Part shown: positions 7,060 to 15,164 of the stretch, one piece after another | How the letters are laid out: each line of letters begins with the position of its first letter | How positions within the stretch are numbered: position 1 is the stretch's first letter | NCBI RefSeq assembly: GCF_000617845.2 | Contig: NZ_DF820425.1 | Span: 4,515,725-4,579,724, forward strand | Reading direction: 5' to 3' | Source: Bradyrhizobium sp. DOA9 | GTDB taxonomy: Bacteria; Pseudomonadota; Alphaproteobacteria; Rhizobiales; Xanthobacteraceae | Length of the DNA: 64,000 nt | Translations under genes and position numbers: made by a program | Notes under the pieces: model-generated | Told to the model about the DNA's origin: nothing | Seen by the model: the letters and a program-made list of their open reading frames with translations, nothing else | The model's database searches: none

Positions 7060-9141
7060 TTACGCCGCCCGGACCTCGCCGAGGAAGCGCTCGAACTGGC
7101 CGGCGAGATCGCGCGACTGGGTCGAGAGCTGCTCGGCCGCGCCCAGCACCTCTCTGGCCGCGGTGCCGGTGTCGTCGGCGGCGCGCTGTACGCCGGAGAT
7201 GTTGCTGTTGACCTCCTGGGTGCCCCGGGCAGCCTCCTGAACGCTGCGGGCGATCTCCTTGGTCGCCGAGCCCTGTTCTTCGATCGCCGCCGCGATCGCG
7301 GTGCCGATCTGGTCGATCTCGGCGATGACGTCGGCGACGTTGCGGATCGCCGCCACCGTCTCGTCGCTCGCGGTCTGGATCGCGGTGATCTGCTCGGAGA
7401 TCTCCGTCGTGGCCTTGGCGGTCTGACCGGCCAGCGACTTTACTTCTGAGGCGACCACGGCAAAGCCGCGGCCGGCCTCGCCGGCACGGGCGGCCTCGAT
7501 GGTCGCGTTCAGCGCGAGCAGGTTGGTCTGCTCGGCGATGCTCTGGATCAGCGTCACGACGTCGCCGATCTTCTGGGCGCCCTCGGCGAGCGTGCGCGCC
7601 GTATCGCCGGTGCGGCGGGCGTTGTCGACGGCGCGGGCGGCGATCTCGGTGCTTTGGGCGACCTGACGCCCGATCTCCGCGATCGAGGAGGTCAGCTCTT
7701 CGGTGGCGCTCGCGACCGTCTGCACGTTGGTCGAGGTCTGCTCGGAGGCCGCGGCGACCACCGCGGCCTGGCTGTTGGTCTGCGCCGCCGTCGAGGTCAT
7801 CGACTGCGCGGTGCTCTCCATCGCCGCAGAGGCCCGCGACAGGCCGCCGACCAGCTCGGTGACCTTGGCCTCGAAGGCGCGGGTGAGATCGTCGAGCGCC
7901 TGGGCGCGGCGCATCTTGCCGTCGTTCTCGGCCTGCTTCTCGGCCGCGAGCCGGTCGGCCCGGATCATGTTGTCCTTGAAGACCTGAACGGCCGCCGCCA
8001 TCGCGCCGATCTCGTCGGAACGCTCGGCGCCGGGAATGCTTTCCGCAACCTCGCCGTCGGCGAGCCGCGACATCCGCGTCGTCAGGCCGACGATCGGCGC
8101 GCAGACGCGGCGGCGAACCGTCACGATGAGGCCGGCGCTCGCGATCAGCACGGCGACAAGGCCGGCGAGCGCGATCGTGAAGCTGGTGCGCGCAGCGGAG
8201 GAGGCTCCGGCGAGGATATGCTCGGCATTGTCGTAGAAGGCGTCGCGGACCTCGATGATGGTGCCGAGGCCGCGCTGCGTGGCGGCGTAATAGGTGTCCA
8301 TGTCGTGCTCGTACTTGCCGGTGACGGCGCCGTCCTTCACCAGCTTGAGCTCGCGGCCGAACTCCTCGACATAGACCGAATTGAACTTTTCCAGCGCCGC
8401 GGCGACGTTGGCCGGCGTCGCCGGATTGCCGCGCAATTCCAGCAGCGCCATCACGAGCTGGTCGTTGCGGCCCTGCGAGCGGCCGATGTCGGCCTTCTCG
8501 GCGTCGGTCGCCGGCTTCTTTCCTCCGACGAGATTCTTGTGCAGGCTGGAGTTGAAGCCGCCGACGTCGCGCAGCGTCATCGCGACATTGGCGTAGCTGG
8601 CCTGCCGGTAAGCATCACCGTTCAGGATCGCCATGCGGCGAACCTGCTCGTTGAGCAGCGCGGTCACCCCGCCGTTGAGCACGGCATTGTCGGCGACGAT
8701 CTTCCTGGCGGCGTCCTTGCGCGCATCGGCAGGACCTGCCAGCGCCTTGTCGATGGCCTCGCGCAGCGACGTGAACTTCGCGTTGATGCCGTCGATGTTG
8801 CTGCCGATCACGGTGCCGTCGTCGAACGGGCCGGGCAGCTCCTTGCGCAGCGCGTTCATCTTGTCGCGAGCGCCGTCGGTCTGCTTGCGCAGCTTGTCCT
8901 GCTCGGCCAGCAGCGCAGGGTCGATGGAAGCAGGCCCGTAGAGGATGTTGGTGGAAAAGCCGCGCTCCGGATTGAGATAGCGCGGGATGTCGCTGACCGC
9001 GCGGACGATCGCAAGCCGCCCCTGCGCTTCGGTGATCCGCTCCATCGTCTGGTACTTCGTCGCGGCGACGTAGACGGCGAGGCCGCCCCCGACGGTCGAG
9101 AGCGAGACGATGGCGCTGGTCAGGAGCGTACCGATTTTCAT
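7060..9141 (-). CDS. Methyl-accepting chemotaxis protein
   Basis: A 693-residue chemoreceptor. Transmembrane segment 1 is at about 6-27, a large mainly helical periplasmic domain spans about 28-318, transmembrane segment 2 is at about 319-342, a HAMP domain at 343-395, and the long cytoplasmic signalling coiled coil reaches the C-terminus. The hairpin tip, which contacts CheA and CheW, is clear: SIAEQTNLLALNATIEAARA followed by GRGFAVVASEVKSLA. No CheR/CheB-docking pentapeptide is seen at the C-terminal end. No che genes are nearby, so it is an orphan receptor. The ligand is unknown. Confidence 0.93.
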   Translation of the reverse strand: MKIGTLLTSAIVSLSTVGGGLAVYVAATKYQTMERITEAQGRLAIVRAVSDIPRYLNPERGFSTNILYGPASIDPALLAEQDKLRKQTDGARDKMNALRKELPGPFDDGTVIGSNIDGINAKFTSLREAIDKALAGPADARKDAARKIVADNAVLNGGVTALLNEQVRRMAILNGDAYRQASYANVAMTLRDVGGFNSSLHKNLVGGKKPATDAEKADIGRSQGRNDQLVMALLELRGNPATPANVAAALEKFNSVYVEEFGRELKLVKDGAVTGKYEHDMDTYYAATQRGLGTIIEVRDAFYDNAEHILAGASSAARTSFTIALAGLVAVLIASAGLIVTVRRRVCAPIVGLTTRMSRLADGEVAESIPGAERSDEIGAMAAAVQVFKDNMIRADRLAAEKQAENDGKMRRAQALDDLTRAFEAKVTELVGGLSRASAAMESTAQSMTSTAAQTNSQAAVVAAASEQTSTNVQTVASATEELTSSIAEIGRQVAQSTEIAARAVDNARRTGDTARTLAEGAQKIGDVVTLIQSIAEQTNLLALNATIEAARAGEAGRGFAVVASEVKSLAGQTAKATTEISEQITAIQTASDETVAAIRNVADVIAEIDQIGTAIAAAIEEQGSATKEIARSVQEAARGTQEVNSNISGVQRAADDTGTAAREVLGAAEQLSTQSRDLAGQFERFLGEVRAA

Positions 9142-9226
9142 GATCTGTCCGGCAAATAGCGGAGAATTATTTTGCCCGGACGATAGGGCGGCCGCGTTAA
9201 TCTGCGGTTTACGCTACTTGGCCGGC

Positions 9227-9667
9227 TCAGCTGGAAGTCCGCTCGAGCCCGTCGAGGATCTCCAGTGTGGCGCCGTCAGGCTCGCCCGCGAAATATCGGG
9301 CGAGCGCCTGATCGAAGACGGGCTCGTCCGACACCGCGCCGAACAGCGTCATCGACGAGCGGAATTTGGCGTCGTCGGGCGCGCCGAGGATCGCGTTGAT
9401 GGTCCGGCCCTCGACCGCGAGCACCAGCCTGGTGCATTCGATCAGCCGCCCGCCCAGGATGGGGTGGGCGAGATAGGCCTCGGCTTCGGCGCGGGAGCCG
9501 ATGGCGTAGCGCTGCGACATGGCGCTGACGCCGAGACCTGCGATCTGGGGAAAAATGAACCACATCCAGTGGGTCTGCTTCCGGCCCCTGGCCAACTCGC
9601 CCTGGACGTCGCGGTAGACCGGGTCCTGGGCCCGGACAAAGCGATTGAGATCGAAGGGATCGGTCAT
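9227..9667 (-). CDS. DUF1810 domain protein
   Basis: A 146-residue protein matching DUF1810: FDLNRFVRAQ at the start, the KQTHWMWFIFPQIAGLG core, then AYLAHPILGGRL. The family is thought to be calpastatin- or ADP-ribosylation-related by fold, but no function is established here. The ATG at 9667 is favoured because everything encoded upstream in frame is arginine-rich shadow sequence. It is divergent from the Tlde1-like gene and free of obvious operon partners. Confidence 0.85.
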   Translation of the reverse strand: MTDPFDLNRFVRAQDPVYRDVQGELARGRKQTHWMWFIFPQIAGLGVSAMSQRYAIGSRAEAEAYLAHPILGGRLIECTRLVLAVEGRTINAILGAPDDAKFRSSMTLFGAVSDEPVFDQALARYFAGEPDGATLEILDGLERTSS

Positions 9668-9789
9668 TGGATACCTTACGGGGCATTCACGGCCCCGATT
9701 ATGCCTAACTTTTGGCTCCCAATGTGGTAGCTGGTATAGAGTCTCCGGGTGGGGGTGGGTAAGCCCCCGGGGGTCGATTTGGGGATCTG

Positions 9790-10809
9790 ATGGTTTCCGA
9801 CGCAGCACACGCCGAGAGGCTGTTGTCGCGCCGCCGTGTCGGGCGGGCCGAGACGATTCTGCTGTCTGTGGCAGCGATCGCGCTGGCGCTTGGCGCCGCC
9901 GCGTGGGTCGCTGACACCAGCGATTCGACCCCGCTGGTCTCCGCCGCGCTGCCGCCTTCCAATGCCCCCTCATTCGAGGACCGCTTCGCCTCGGCCTCCG
10001 CCAGCCCGTCTCCGCGCGAGCTCGGCCTGCGGGTGCTGGAGCGCTCGGCGGTGAATGCGGTTCAGCTCAAGCTGCGGGACGCCAAGGCGATGCTGGCCCA
10101 GAAGCTCCAGGGCGACGACTGGCGCTCGATCCTGACCGAGGACGACCGGTACATGACCGAGGAGGCGAGGCGCTCGCAGCGCGCCGACGCCATCCCCATG
10201 CCGCGCGCGCGTCCGGTCCAGGCGGACCTCTCCGCTCAGATCGCCTCCAGCCAGGCCTATGCGGACACCAATCTCAGGGTCGACAACCGCAATTTCTTCG
10301 AAAGATTCACCGACAAGATCAGGCTGGCCTCGCTGACGCCCGGCGACGGCCTGCTCGGCAGGGCGCCGGACCTCGCCGCGCTCGGCTATGATTCGCGCAC
10401 TGCGGTCTACGACATCTCGGCCAAGGCGGTTTACCTGCCGAGCGGCGTGGCGCTGGAAGCCCATTCCGGCCTGGGCGCGCTGATGGACGACCCGGAACAT
10501 GTCGACCGGCGGATGGTCGGCGCGACGCCGCCGGCGACCTACGATCTGAAGCCGCGCGAAAAGCCGTTCCACGGCGTCCGTGCGCTGCGCATGACCCCGG
10601 TCGAAGGCACCAGCGCGCTCGGCCGCGTCGGCCTGCTCACGCACAACTACCTGCTCGGGCCGCGCGGCGATTCCAACGGTTGCGTCTCGATCAAGGACTA
10701 TGATCGCTTCCTCAAGGCCTATGACAATGGCGAGTTCAACCGCCTGGTCGTGGTGCCGAGCCTGCGCGGAGCGGCGACCGCCTCGCAGCGCGCCAGCACC
10801 GATTCCTGA
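9790..10809 (+). CDS. Membrane-anchored Tlde1/DUF2778 L,D-transpeptidase-like protein
   Basis: A 339-residue protein with a single membrane anchor at about 22-42 (ILLSVAAIALALGAAAWVA) and a long low-complexity linker. The C-terminal Tlde1 (DUF2778) domain covers about 200-330. The catalytic His and Cys of this L,D-transpeptidase-like fold are in LLTHNYLLGP (His about 284) and SNGCVSI (Cys about 298). In Salmonella a Tlde1 protein is a type VI effector that cuts or exchanges D-amino acids on peptidoglycan stems. Rhizobial paralogues with their own membrane anchor are more likely housekeeping cell-wall enzymes. No type VI gene or immunity gene is adjacent. GGGGA precedes the ATG. Confidence 0.82.
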   Translation: MVSDAAHAERLLSRRRVGRAETILLSVAAIALALGAAAWVADTSDSTPLVSAALPPSNAPSFEDRFASASASPSPRELGLRVLERSAVNAVQLKLRDAKAMLAQKLQGDDWRSILTEDDRYMTEEARRSQRADAIPMPRARPVQADLSAQIASSQAYADTNLRVDNRNFFERFTDKIRLASLTPGDGLLGRAPDLAALGYDSRTAVYDISAKAVYLPSGVALEAHSGLGALMDDPEHVDRRMVGATPPATYDLKPREKPFHGVRALRMTPVEGTSALGRVGLLTHNYLLGPRGDSNGCVSIKDYDRFLKAYDNGEFNRLVVVPSLRGAATASQRASTDS

Positions 10810-10875
10810 TATTCACCTGCCGCGGCGGGGCTGCCGTTTTCCCTTCGTTAAGTCGTCCTCGTCCAGAAGCAGCCC

Positions 10876-11133
10876 ATGAGTGATCCATCCAGCTCCGAGA
10901 CCCCGCTGCGCACGACGTTCAAGATCAAGCTGAACGGAGACACGCTGGCGATCGCGACCGTCGGCCAGGCCTATCAATTCCTGACCAACTTCAAGTCGGT
11001 CGAGTGGATGGAATTTCGCTCGCTGCACGAGGACGCCGTCGCGGCCCTGGAAGGCGCCGCCGGTAACGCCATGCTGGCGGTGCAGGCAACCAACGCCGTG
11101 CGCGCGCTGTTCGTCAGTGCCAAGCTGCTGTGA
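10876..11133 (+). CDS. DUF982-like small protein
   Basis: An 85-residue cytoplasmic protein. The pattern of an N-terminal beta stretch (TTFKIKLNGDTLAIATVGQAYQFL) followed by an A-rich helix beginning LHEDAVAALEGAAG resembles the rhizobial DUF982 family. That family is expanded in symbiotic bacteria and its function is unknown. The family call is by overall pattern rather than a decisive motif. It lies between the Tlde1-like gene and the TRAP binding protein, without evidence of co-transcription. Confidence 0.6.
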   Translation: MSDPSSSETPLRTTFKIKLNGDTLAIATVGQAYQFLTNFKSVEWMEFRSLHEDAVAALEGAAGNAMLAVQATNAVRALFVSAKLL

Positions 11134-11253
11134 AGCGGCCACAGGCCGTTCTGTCGTATCTTGAACTCCGCTGTGGGAACGGGCAAACGGTCCGCGAAGA
11201 CCGTCGCCGCACGGCCGCATGTTTGAAACATACTTCAAGGGAGAGTCGTCATC

Positions 11254-12342
11254 ATGAAACGCCGTACATTCCTCAAGGGCGGCGCGGTTGCCGGCGCAAC
11301 GACGCTGGTTGCTGCACCTGCGATTGCGCAGAGCGCGCCCGAGATCAAATGGCGCCTGACATCGAGCTTCCCGAAGTCGCTCGACACCATCTACGGCACG
11401 GCGCAGACCTTTGCGAAATATGTCGCCGAGGCCACCGACAACAAATTCCAGATCCAGACTTTTGCCGCCGGCGAGATCGTTCCCGGTCTTCAGGCGCTGG
11501 ATGCGGTCAGCACCGCATCGGTGGAGATGGCGCAGACGCCGCTCTATTTCTACATCGGCAAGGAGCCGGCGCTGGCCTATGCCACCGGCGCGCCGTTCGG
11601 CATGAACCATCGCCACCAGGAATCGTGGTGGCATTTCGGCGGCGGCGCCGACCTCACCAACGAGGCGCTCAAGCCGTTCAAGACGCACGCCATCCTCTGC
11701 GGCAATTCCGGCACCCAGATGGGCGGCTGGTTCCGCAAGGAGATCAAGACCGTCGACGACCTCAAGGGTCTCAAATTCCGTATCGCAGGTATGGGCGGCC
11801 ATGTGCTGGCAAGGCTCGGTGTCGTGCCGCAGCAGATCGCCGGCGGCGATATCTATCCGGCGCTGGAGAAGGGCACGATCGACGCGGTCGAGTTCGTCGG
11901 TCCCTATGACGACGAGAAGCTCGGCTTCTACAAGGTCGCCAAATATTACTACTTCCCCGGCTGGTGGGAAGGCGGCGCCATGCTGCACATGATCGTCAAT
12001 GACGAGAAGTGGAATTCGCTGCCCAAGCAATATCAGGCGATCGTCAATCAGGCGGGCGCGGCGGCCGGTGCCTGGATGCTCGAGAAATACGACAGCGTGA
12101 ACCCGGCCGCGCTGAAGCGGTTGATCGCGAGCGGTACGGAGCTGAAAGCGTTCCCGCAGCCGGTGCTGGAGGCCTGCTACAACGCGACCCAGGACCATCT
12201 GAACGAGCTCGCCGCCAAGAGCGATCTGTTCAAGCGGACCAAGGACAGCCACGACGCGTATATGAAGGAGCTGTTGTTCTACACGCAGATCGCGGAGAAT
12301 TTTTACGACAATTATCTGCTGAGCAAGATGCGCAAGGGCTGA
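11254..12342 (+). CDS. TRAP transporter substrate-binding protein, TakP type
   Basis: A 362-residue periplasmic binding protein. The N-terminus carries a twin-arginine signal (KRRTFLKGG, then A-rich segment to AIAQ). The mature part closely follows TakP, the alpha-keto acid binding protein of a TRAP transporter: SSFPKSLDT, AAGEIVPGLQALDAV, NSGTQMGGWFRKEI, ARLGVVPQQIAGGDIYPAL and FVGPYDDEKLGF. TakP binds pyruvate and other 2-oxo acids with sodium. The small and large membrane subunits (DctQ and DctM) are absent on both sides, so it must pair with a transporter encoded elsewhere. Confidence 0.88.
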   Translation: MKRRTFLKGGAVAGATTLVAAPAIAQSAPEIKWRLTSSFPKSLDTIYGTAQTFAKYVAEATDNKFQIQTFAAGEIVPGLQALDAVSTASVEMAQTPLYFYIGKEPALAYATGAPFGMNHRHQESWWHFGGGADLTNEALKPFKTHAILCGNSGTQMGGWFRKEIKTVDDLKGLKFRIAGMGGHVLARLGVVPQQIAGGDIYPALEKGTIDAVEFVGPYDDEKLGFYKVAKYYYFPGWWEGGAMLHMIVNDEKWNSLPKQYQAIVNQAGAAAGAWMLEKYDSVNPAALKRLIASGTELKAFPQPVLEACYNATQDHLNELAAKSDLFKRTKDSHDAYMKELLFYTQIAENFYDNYLLSKMRKG

Positions 12343-12363
12343 GCGAAGTCTTGCTCGATCGTG

Positions 12364-12508
12364 CCCCGGACGCAGCGCAACGTCTCCCCGGCGATGCGAA
12401 GCATCGTCCGGAGACGGTGCGCTGCTGAGCCGGGGTCCACCTATGGCGCCGTACCGGGTCCCCCTGGGTCCCGGCGCAGCAACGCTTATGCGTTGCTGCT
12501 TCCGGGAC
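12364..12508. repeat. Bradyrhizobium-type palindromic intergenic element
   Basis: Two nested palindromes lie side by side. The first runs 12364-12435 with outer arms CCCCGG/CCGGGG and inner paired segments, including GATGC/GCATC. The second runs 12468-12508 with outer arms GTCCCGG/CCGGGAC and a perfect 10-bp inner stem GCAGCAACGC / GCGTTGCTGC around TTAT. The outer GTCCCGG...CCGGGAC frame and flanking CTG/ACAC recur at 46602-46648, so this is a dispersed family. It may also help end transcription after the TRAP binding protein. Confidence 0.75.
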
Positions 12509-12551
12509 ACGCTGGGGCGGGGAGCCCATCTCACGTAACGCCACGGAGAAA

Positions 12552-12567
12552 TTAACCGGCCATTAAC
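12552..12567 (+). promoter_or_regulatory. Candidate CtrA binding site upstream of minC
   Basis: TTAA at 12552-12555, seven bases, then TTAAC at 12563-12567 exactly match the CtrA consensus TTAA-N7-TTAAC. A second, imperfect copy (TTAA-N7-ATAAC, 12584-12599) follows. The sites end about 20-50 bases before the minC ATG, where they could cover or flank the promoter. CtrA is the cell-cycle master regulator of alphaproteobacteria, and control of min genes by CtrA has been reported in Sinorhizobium. Confidence 0.65.
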
Positions 12568-12618
12568 CATATCCGCCGCATCGTTAACCATTCAATAACA
12601 GGGAACGAGTCGGCCGCC

Positions 12619-13317
12619 ATGGAGGCTGCAGCAAAGGTCCAACGTCAGATGGTGCGCCTGCGCGGGCGCTCCTATGTGGCTTTCGTGTTCACGCCGACGG
12701 TTCCGGTCCAGGACTGGCTGCACGAGATCGACGCCACGATTGCGCGCTCGCCGGGCTTCTTCGCCGGCCGGCCCGTGGTGATCGACCTCTCCTCGGTCGA
12801 TCTCAGCCAGGCCGGCATCGGCCAGCTGCTCACCAGCCTGCAGGACCGCAACATCCGCGTGCTTGGCATCGAGGGTGTGGAGGAGGGCCGGCTGACGCCC
12901 ATGATGCCGCCGTTGCTGTCGGGCGGCCGCAGCTGCGTGGTCGAGCCGAGCGCGCCGAAGAAAGCCGAGGCGAAGTCCGAGGCCAAGCCGACGTCGCTGC
13001 TGCTCGAAAACCCCGTGCGTTCGGGCCAGACCGTGATCTTCCCGGAAGGCGACGTCACCATTCTCGGCTCGGTCGGTTCCGGCGCCGAGGTGGTCGCCGG
13101 CGGCTCCATCCACGTCTACGGCGCGCTGCGCGGCCGCGCCATGGCGGGCGTGAACGGGCACACCAGCGCGCGCATCTATTGTCAGAAGATCGAAGCCGAA
13201 CTGCTTGCAATCGACGGATTTTATCAGACCGCCGAGGACATCGACGACGCTTTGCGCGGCCGGCCGGCCCAGGCCTTCCTGCAAGGCAACACCATGCGAA
13301 TTACAGCGCTGAACTGA
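12619..13317 (+). CDS. minC: Septum site-determining protein MinC
   Basis: A 232-residue division inhibitor. The N-terminal domain (about 1-105) acts on FtsZ. The C-terminal beta-helical domain starts after a lysine-rich linker near residue 125 and shows the family signatures GDVTILGSVGSGAEVVAGGSIHVYG, GRAMAG and ARIYCQKIEAEL. That domain dimerises and binds MinD. It is the first gene of minCDE, 19 bp ahead of minD. A CtrA-type site lies upstream, suggesting cell-cycle control of septum placement. Confidence 0.95.
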   Translation: MEAAAKVQRQMVRLRGRSYVAFVFTPTVPVQDWLHEIDATIARSPGFFAGRPVVIDLSSVDLSQAGIGQLLTSLQDRNIRVLGIEGVEEGRLTPMMPPLLSGGRSCVVEPSAPKKAEAKSEAKPTSLLLENPVRSGQTVIFPEGDVTILGSVGSGAEVVAGGSIHVYGALRGRAMAGVNGHTSARIYCQKIEAELLAIDGFYQTAEDIDDALRGRPAQAFLQGNTMRITALN

Positions 13318-13336
13318 CCAGAAGGAGACAATCGAG

Positions 13337-14152
13337 ATGGCCAAAGTACTGGTCGTGACGTCAGGCAAGGGCGGGGTCGGCAAGACCACGACCACCGCGG
13401 CGCTGGGAGCGGCGCTCGCGCAGCGCGGCGACAAGGTCGTCGTCGTCGATTTCGATGTCGGGTTGCGCAACCTCGACCTCGTGATGGGCGCCGAGCGGCG
13501 CGTCGTATTCGACCTCATCAACGTGGTGCAGGGCGTTGCCAAACTTCCGCAGGCGCTGATCAAGGACAAGCGGCTGGAGAATTTGTGGCTGCTGCCGGCG
13601 TCCCAGACTCGCGACAAGGACGCGCTGACGGAGGAGGGCGTCGGCAAGGTCATCGCCGAGTTGCGCAGCCGGTTCGACTGGGTGATCTGCGACAGCCCGG
13701 CCGGCATCGAGCGCGGCGCCTCCATGGCGATGCGCTTTGCCGACGAGGCCGTGATCGTCACCAATCCGGAAGTCTCCTCGGTGCGCGATTCCGACCGCAT
13801 CATCGGCATGCTCGATTCCAAGACGGTGCGGGCCGAGAAGGGCGAGCGCGTCGAGAAGCATATTCTCATCACCCGTTACGATCCCTCCCGCGCCGCGCGC
13901 GGCGAGATGCTGACGATCGACGACATTCTGGAAATACTGGCAACGCCGTTGCTCGGCATCATCCCCGAGAGCCAGGACGTGTTGAAGGCCTCAAACGTCG
14001 GCACGCCGGTGACTCTGTCGAATGCCGATGGAGCGCCCGCACGAGCCTATATGGACGCCGCCAAGCGCCTCTGCGGCGAGAGCGTGACGATGCACGTTCC
14101 TGCCGAGCGCAGAGGATTTATGGACCGCCTGTTGCGACGGAGGGCTGCATGA
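13337..14152 (+). CDS. minD: Septum site-determining ATPase MinD
   Basis: A 271-residue ParA-type ATPase. The deviant Walker A motif SGKGGVGKTT is at about residues 8-17, the switch regions VVVDFDVGLRNLDL and VICDSPAGIE follow, and the C-terminus ends in a basic amphipathic helix (FMDRLLRRRAA) that targets the membrane. MinD with ATP recruits MinC to the membrane and is released by MinE. AAGGAG precedes the ATG. The stop overlaps the minE ATG as ATGA. Confidence 0.97.
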   Translation: MAKVLVVTSGKGGVGKTTTTAALGAALAQRGDKVVVVDFDVGLRNLDLVMGAERRVVFDLINVVQGVAKLPQALIKDKRLENLWLLPASQTRDKDALTEEGVGKVIAELRSRFDWVICDSPAGIERGASMAMRFADEAVIVTNPEVSSVRDSDRIIGMLDSKTVRAEKGERVEKHILITRYDPSRAARGEMLTIDDILEILATPLLGIIPESQDVLKASNVGTPVTLSNADGAPARAYMDAAKRLCGESVTMHVPAERRGFMDRLLRRRAA

Positions 14153-14430
14153 GCATGGGTCTGCTTCGACTTCTCCGCGGCAAGAAGGCCTCGGCACCCG
14201 TCGCTCGCGAAAGGCTGCAGATACTGCTTGCCCATGAACGTGGAATGCGCGGCCAGCCCGATCTGCTCGGAGTGCTGCGTGAGGAAATTCTCGCGGTCGT
14301 GTCCAGGCATGTGACGCTGGACCCGACCAAGGTCATCGTCCGGCTCGAACGCGGCGACGAGGTCTCGACCCTCGAGGTCGATATCGAGGTGCCCAACGAT
14401 TTCGAGCGCAAGAAGGTGGCGGTCGCGTAG
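14149..14430 (+). CDS. minE: Cell division topological specificity factor MinE
   Basis: A 93-residue protein that matches MinE along its length: an N-terminal amphipathic helix (MGLLRLLRGKK), the MinD-activating segment ARERLQILLAHER, and the C-terminal topological domain with LEVDIEVPN. The start at 14149 overlaps the minD stop by four bases; the second Met two codons later is an alternative. It drives pole-to-pole or polar patterning of MinCD by stimulating the MinD ATPase. It completes the operon and is followed by a terminator. Confidence 0.96.
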   Translation: MSMGLLRLLRGKKASAPVARERLQILLAHERGMRGQPDLLGVLREEILAVVSRHVTLDPTKVIVRLERGDEVSTLEVDIEVPNDFERKKVAVA

Positions 14431-14468
14431 GCGACGCCGCCGCAGACTCCCGTTTTGGGGTGGGTGAG

Positions 14469-14504
14469 AAGGCGGTCCGCCGGGCATGGCAGACCGCCTT
14501 TTTC
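14469..14504 (+). terminator. Rho-independent terminator after minCDE
   Basis: A nine-base stem AAGGCGGTC (14469-14477) pairs exactly with GACCGCCTT (14492-14500) around a 14-base loop, and the run of T continues to 14503. It lies 39 bases after the minE stop. Confidence 0.85.
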
Positions 14505-14526
14505 GTGCGATTCACATCGATTGGGC

Positions 14527-14552
14527 GGAACGCGCCCCACGCCTCGATCGTT
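14527..14552 (+). promoter_or_regulatory. EcfG-type promoter, exact consensus (GGAAC-N17-CGTT)
   Basis: GGAAC at 14527-14531 and CGTT at 14549-14552 with a 17-base spacer match the general-stress sigma factor consensus without error. It sits between the minE terminator and a 61-residue gene whose ATG is 52 bases further on. Confidence 0.7.
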
Positions 14553-14604
14553 GTGAGCGACCCCGGCGGCGTCGCGCCGCCTCTGGTCACACGGGAGAGT
14601 GCCC

Positions 14605-14790
14605 ATGATGTCCGAGGTCCAGGTCCATACACTTGCCCGGCAGATGCTCGAACAGCACGGCTTTGCTGCGATCGCGAAGGCCGCGGAGCAGGCCCAGGCC
14701 TGCGAGGGCCGCGGCGAGGCCGATGAGGCGAGGGAATGGCGTCACATCGTGGACGCCATGAAGATCATGCGCGGCCCGCATCAAGGCTGA
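14605..14790 (+). CDS. Small helical protein, unknown function
   Basis: A 61-residue, predicted all-helical protein: VHTLARQMLEQHGF, then an AAEQAQ helix and a final WRHIVDAMKIMRG helix. Similar short proteins are common in Rhizobiales (it faintly resembles DUF6961), and no role is known. GGGAG lies seven bases ahead of the ATG at 14605; a GTG at 14599 and an ATG at 14608 are alternatives. The exact EcfG-type promoter upstream suggests it is induced in the general stress response. Confidence 0.7.
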   Translation: MMSEVQVHTLARQMLEQHGFAAIAKAAEQAQACEGRGEADEAREWRHIVDAMKIMRGPHQG

Positions 14791-14810
14791 CTCCGAAGGC
14801 GCGAGCCTGC

Positions 14811-15059
14811 TCAACGCTCGCCGCGATCGGCGCCTTGCGACGAATTGCGGTTCTGTGTCTGCGGCTGCGCGCGCTCGCCCGATTCCTTGCAGGGCAGCGG
14901 TTCCCACGAGCCGTCCGGCGCCTGTTGATAGGCACTGCAGGACGGCGAGGTGGACTTTTCCCCGCCCTTCTGGGCGTCGGAATTTCTCGCCAGTGCGGGC
15001 GCAGTCAGCACCGCGGCGGCTGCAATCGCGCCGGCGAAAACGAAATGGATACTCCGCAT
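14811..15059 (-). CDS. Small secreted protein of unknown function
   Basis: An 82-residue protein with a signal peptide (MRSIHFVFAGAIAAAAVLTAPALA) and a short mature part rich in Ser, Gln and charged residues. Two cysteines (PSCSAYQ and LPCKES) could form a disulfide. AGGAGG is at ideal spacing ahead of the ATG at 15059, and the 12 codons readable before it are not needed. It converges with the 61-residue gene. No family recognised; periplasmic location inferred. Confidence 0.7.
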   Translation of the reverse strand: MRSIHFVFAGAIAAAAVLTAPALARNSDAQKGGEKSTSPSCSAYQQAPDGSWEPLPCKESGERAQPQTQNRNSSQGADRGER

Positions 15060-15164
15060 GAGGACCTCCTGTTCGAATTCGGAAACAGGCCGCATGCTTT
15101 CGAGGAATGTGACGATTTTGGGCCGCGGCAGAAGTTCCGTCGCGGCGTGCTTAACGGGGCCGCG

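Noticed and set aside
7654..9159. A 501-codon open frame opposite the chemoreceptor
   Set aside because: The chemoreceptor signature is unambiguous; the opposite frame is a codon-bias shadow.
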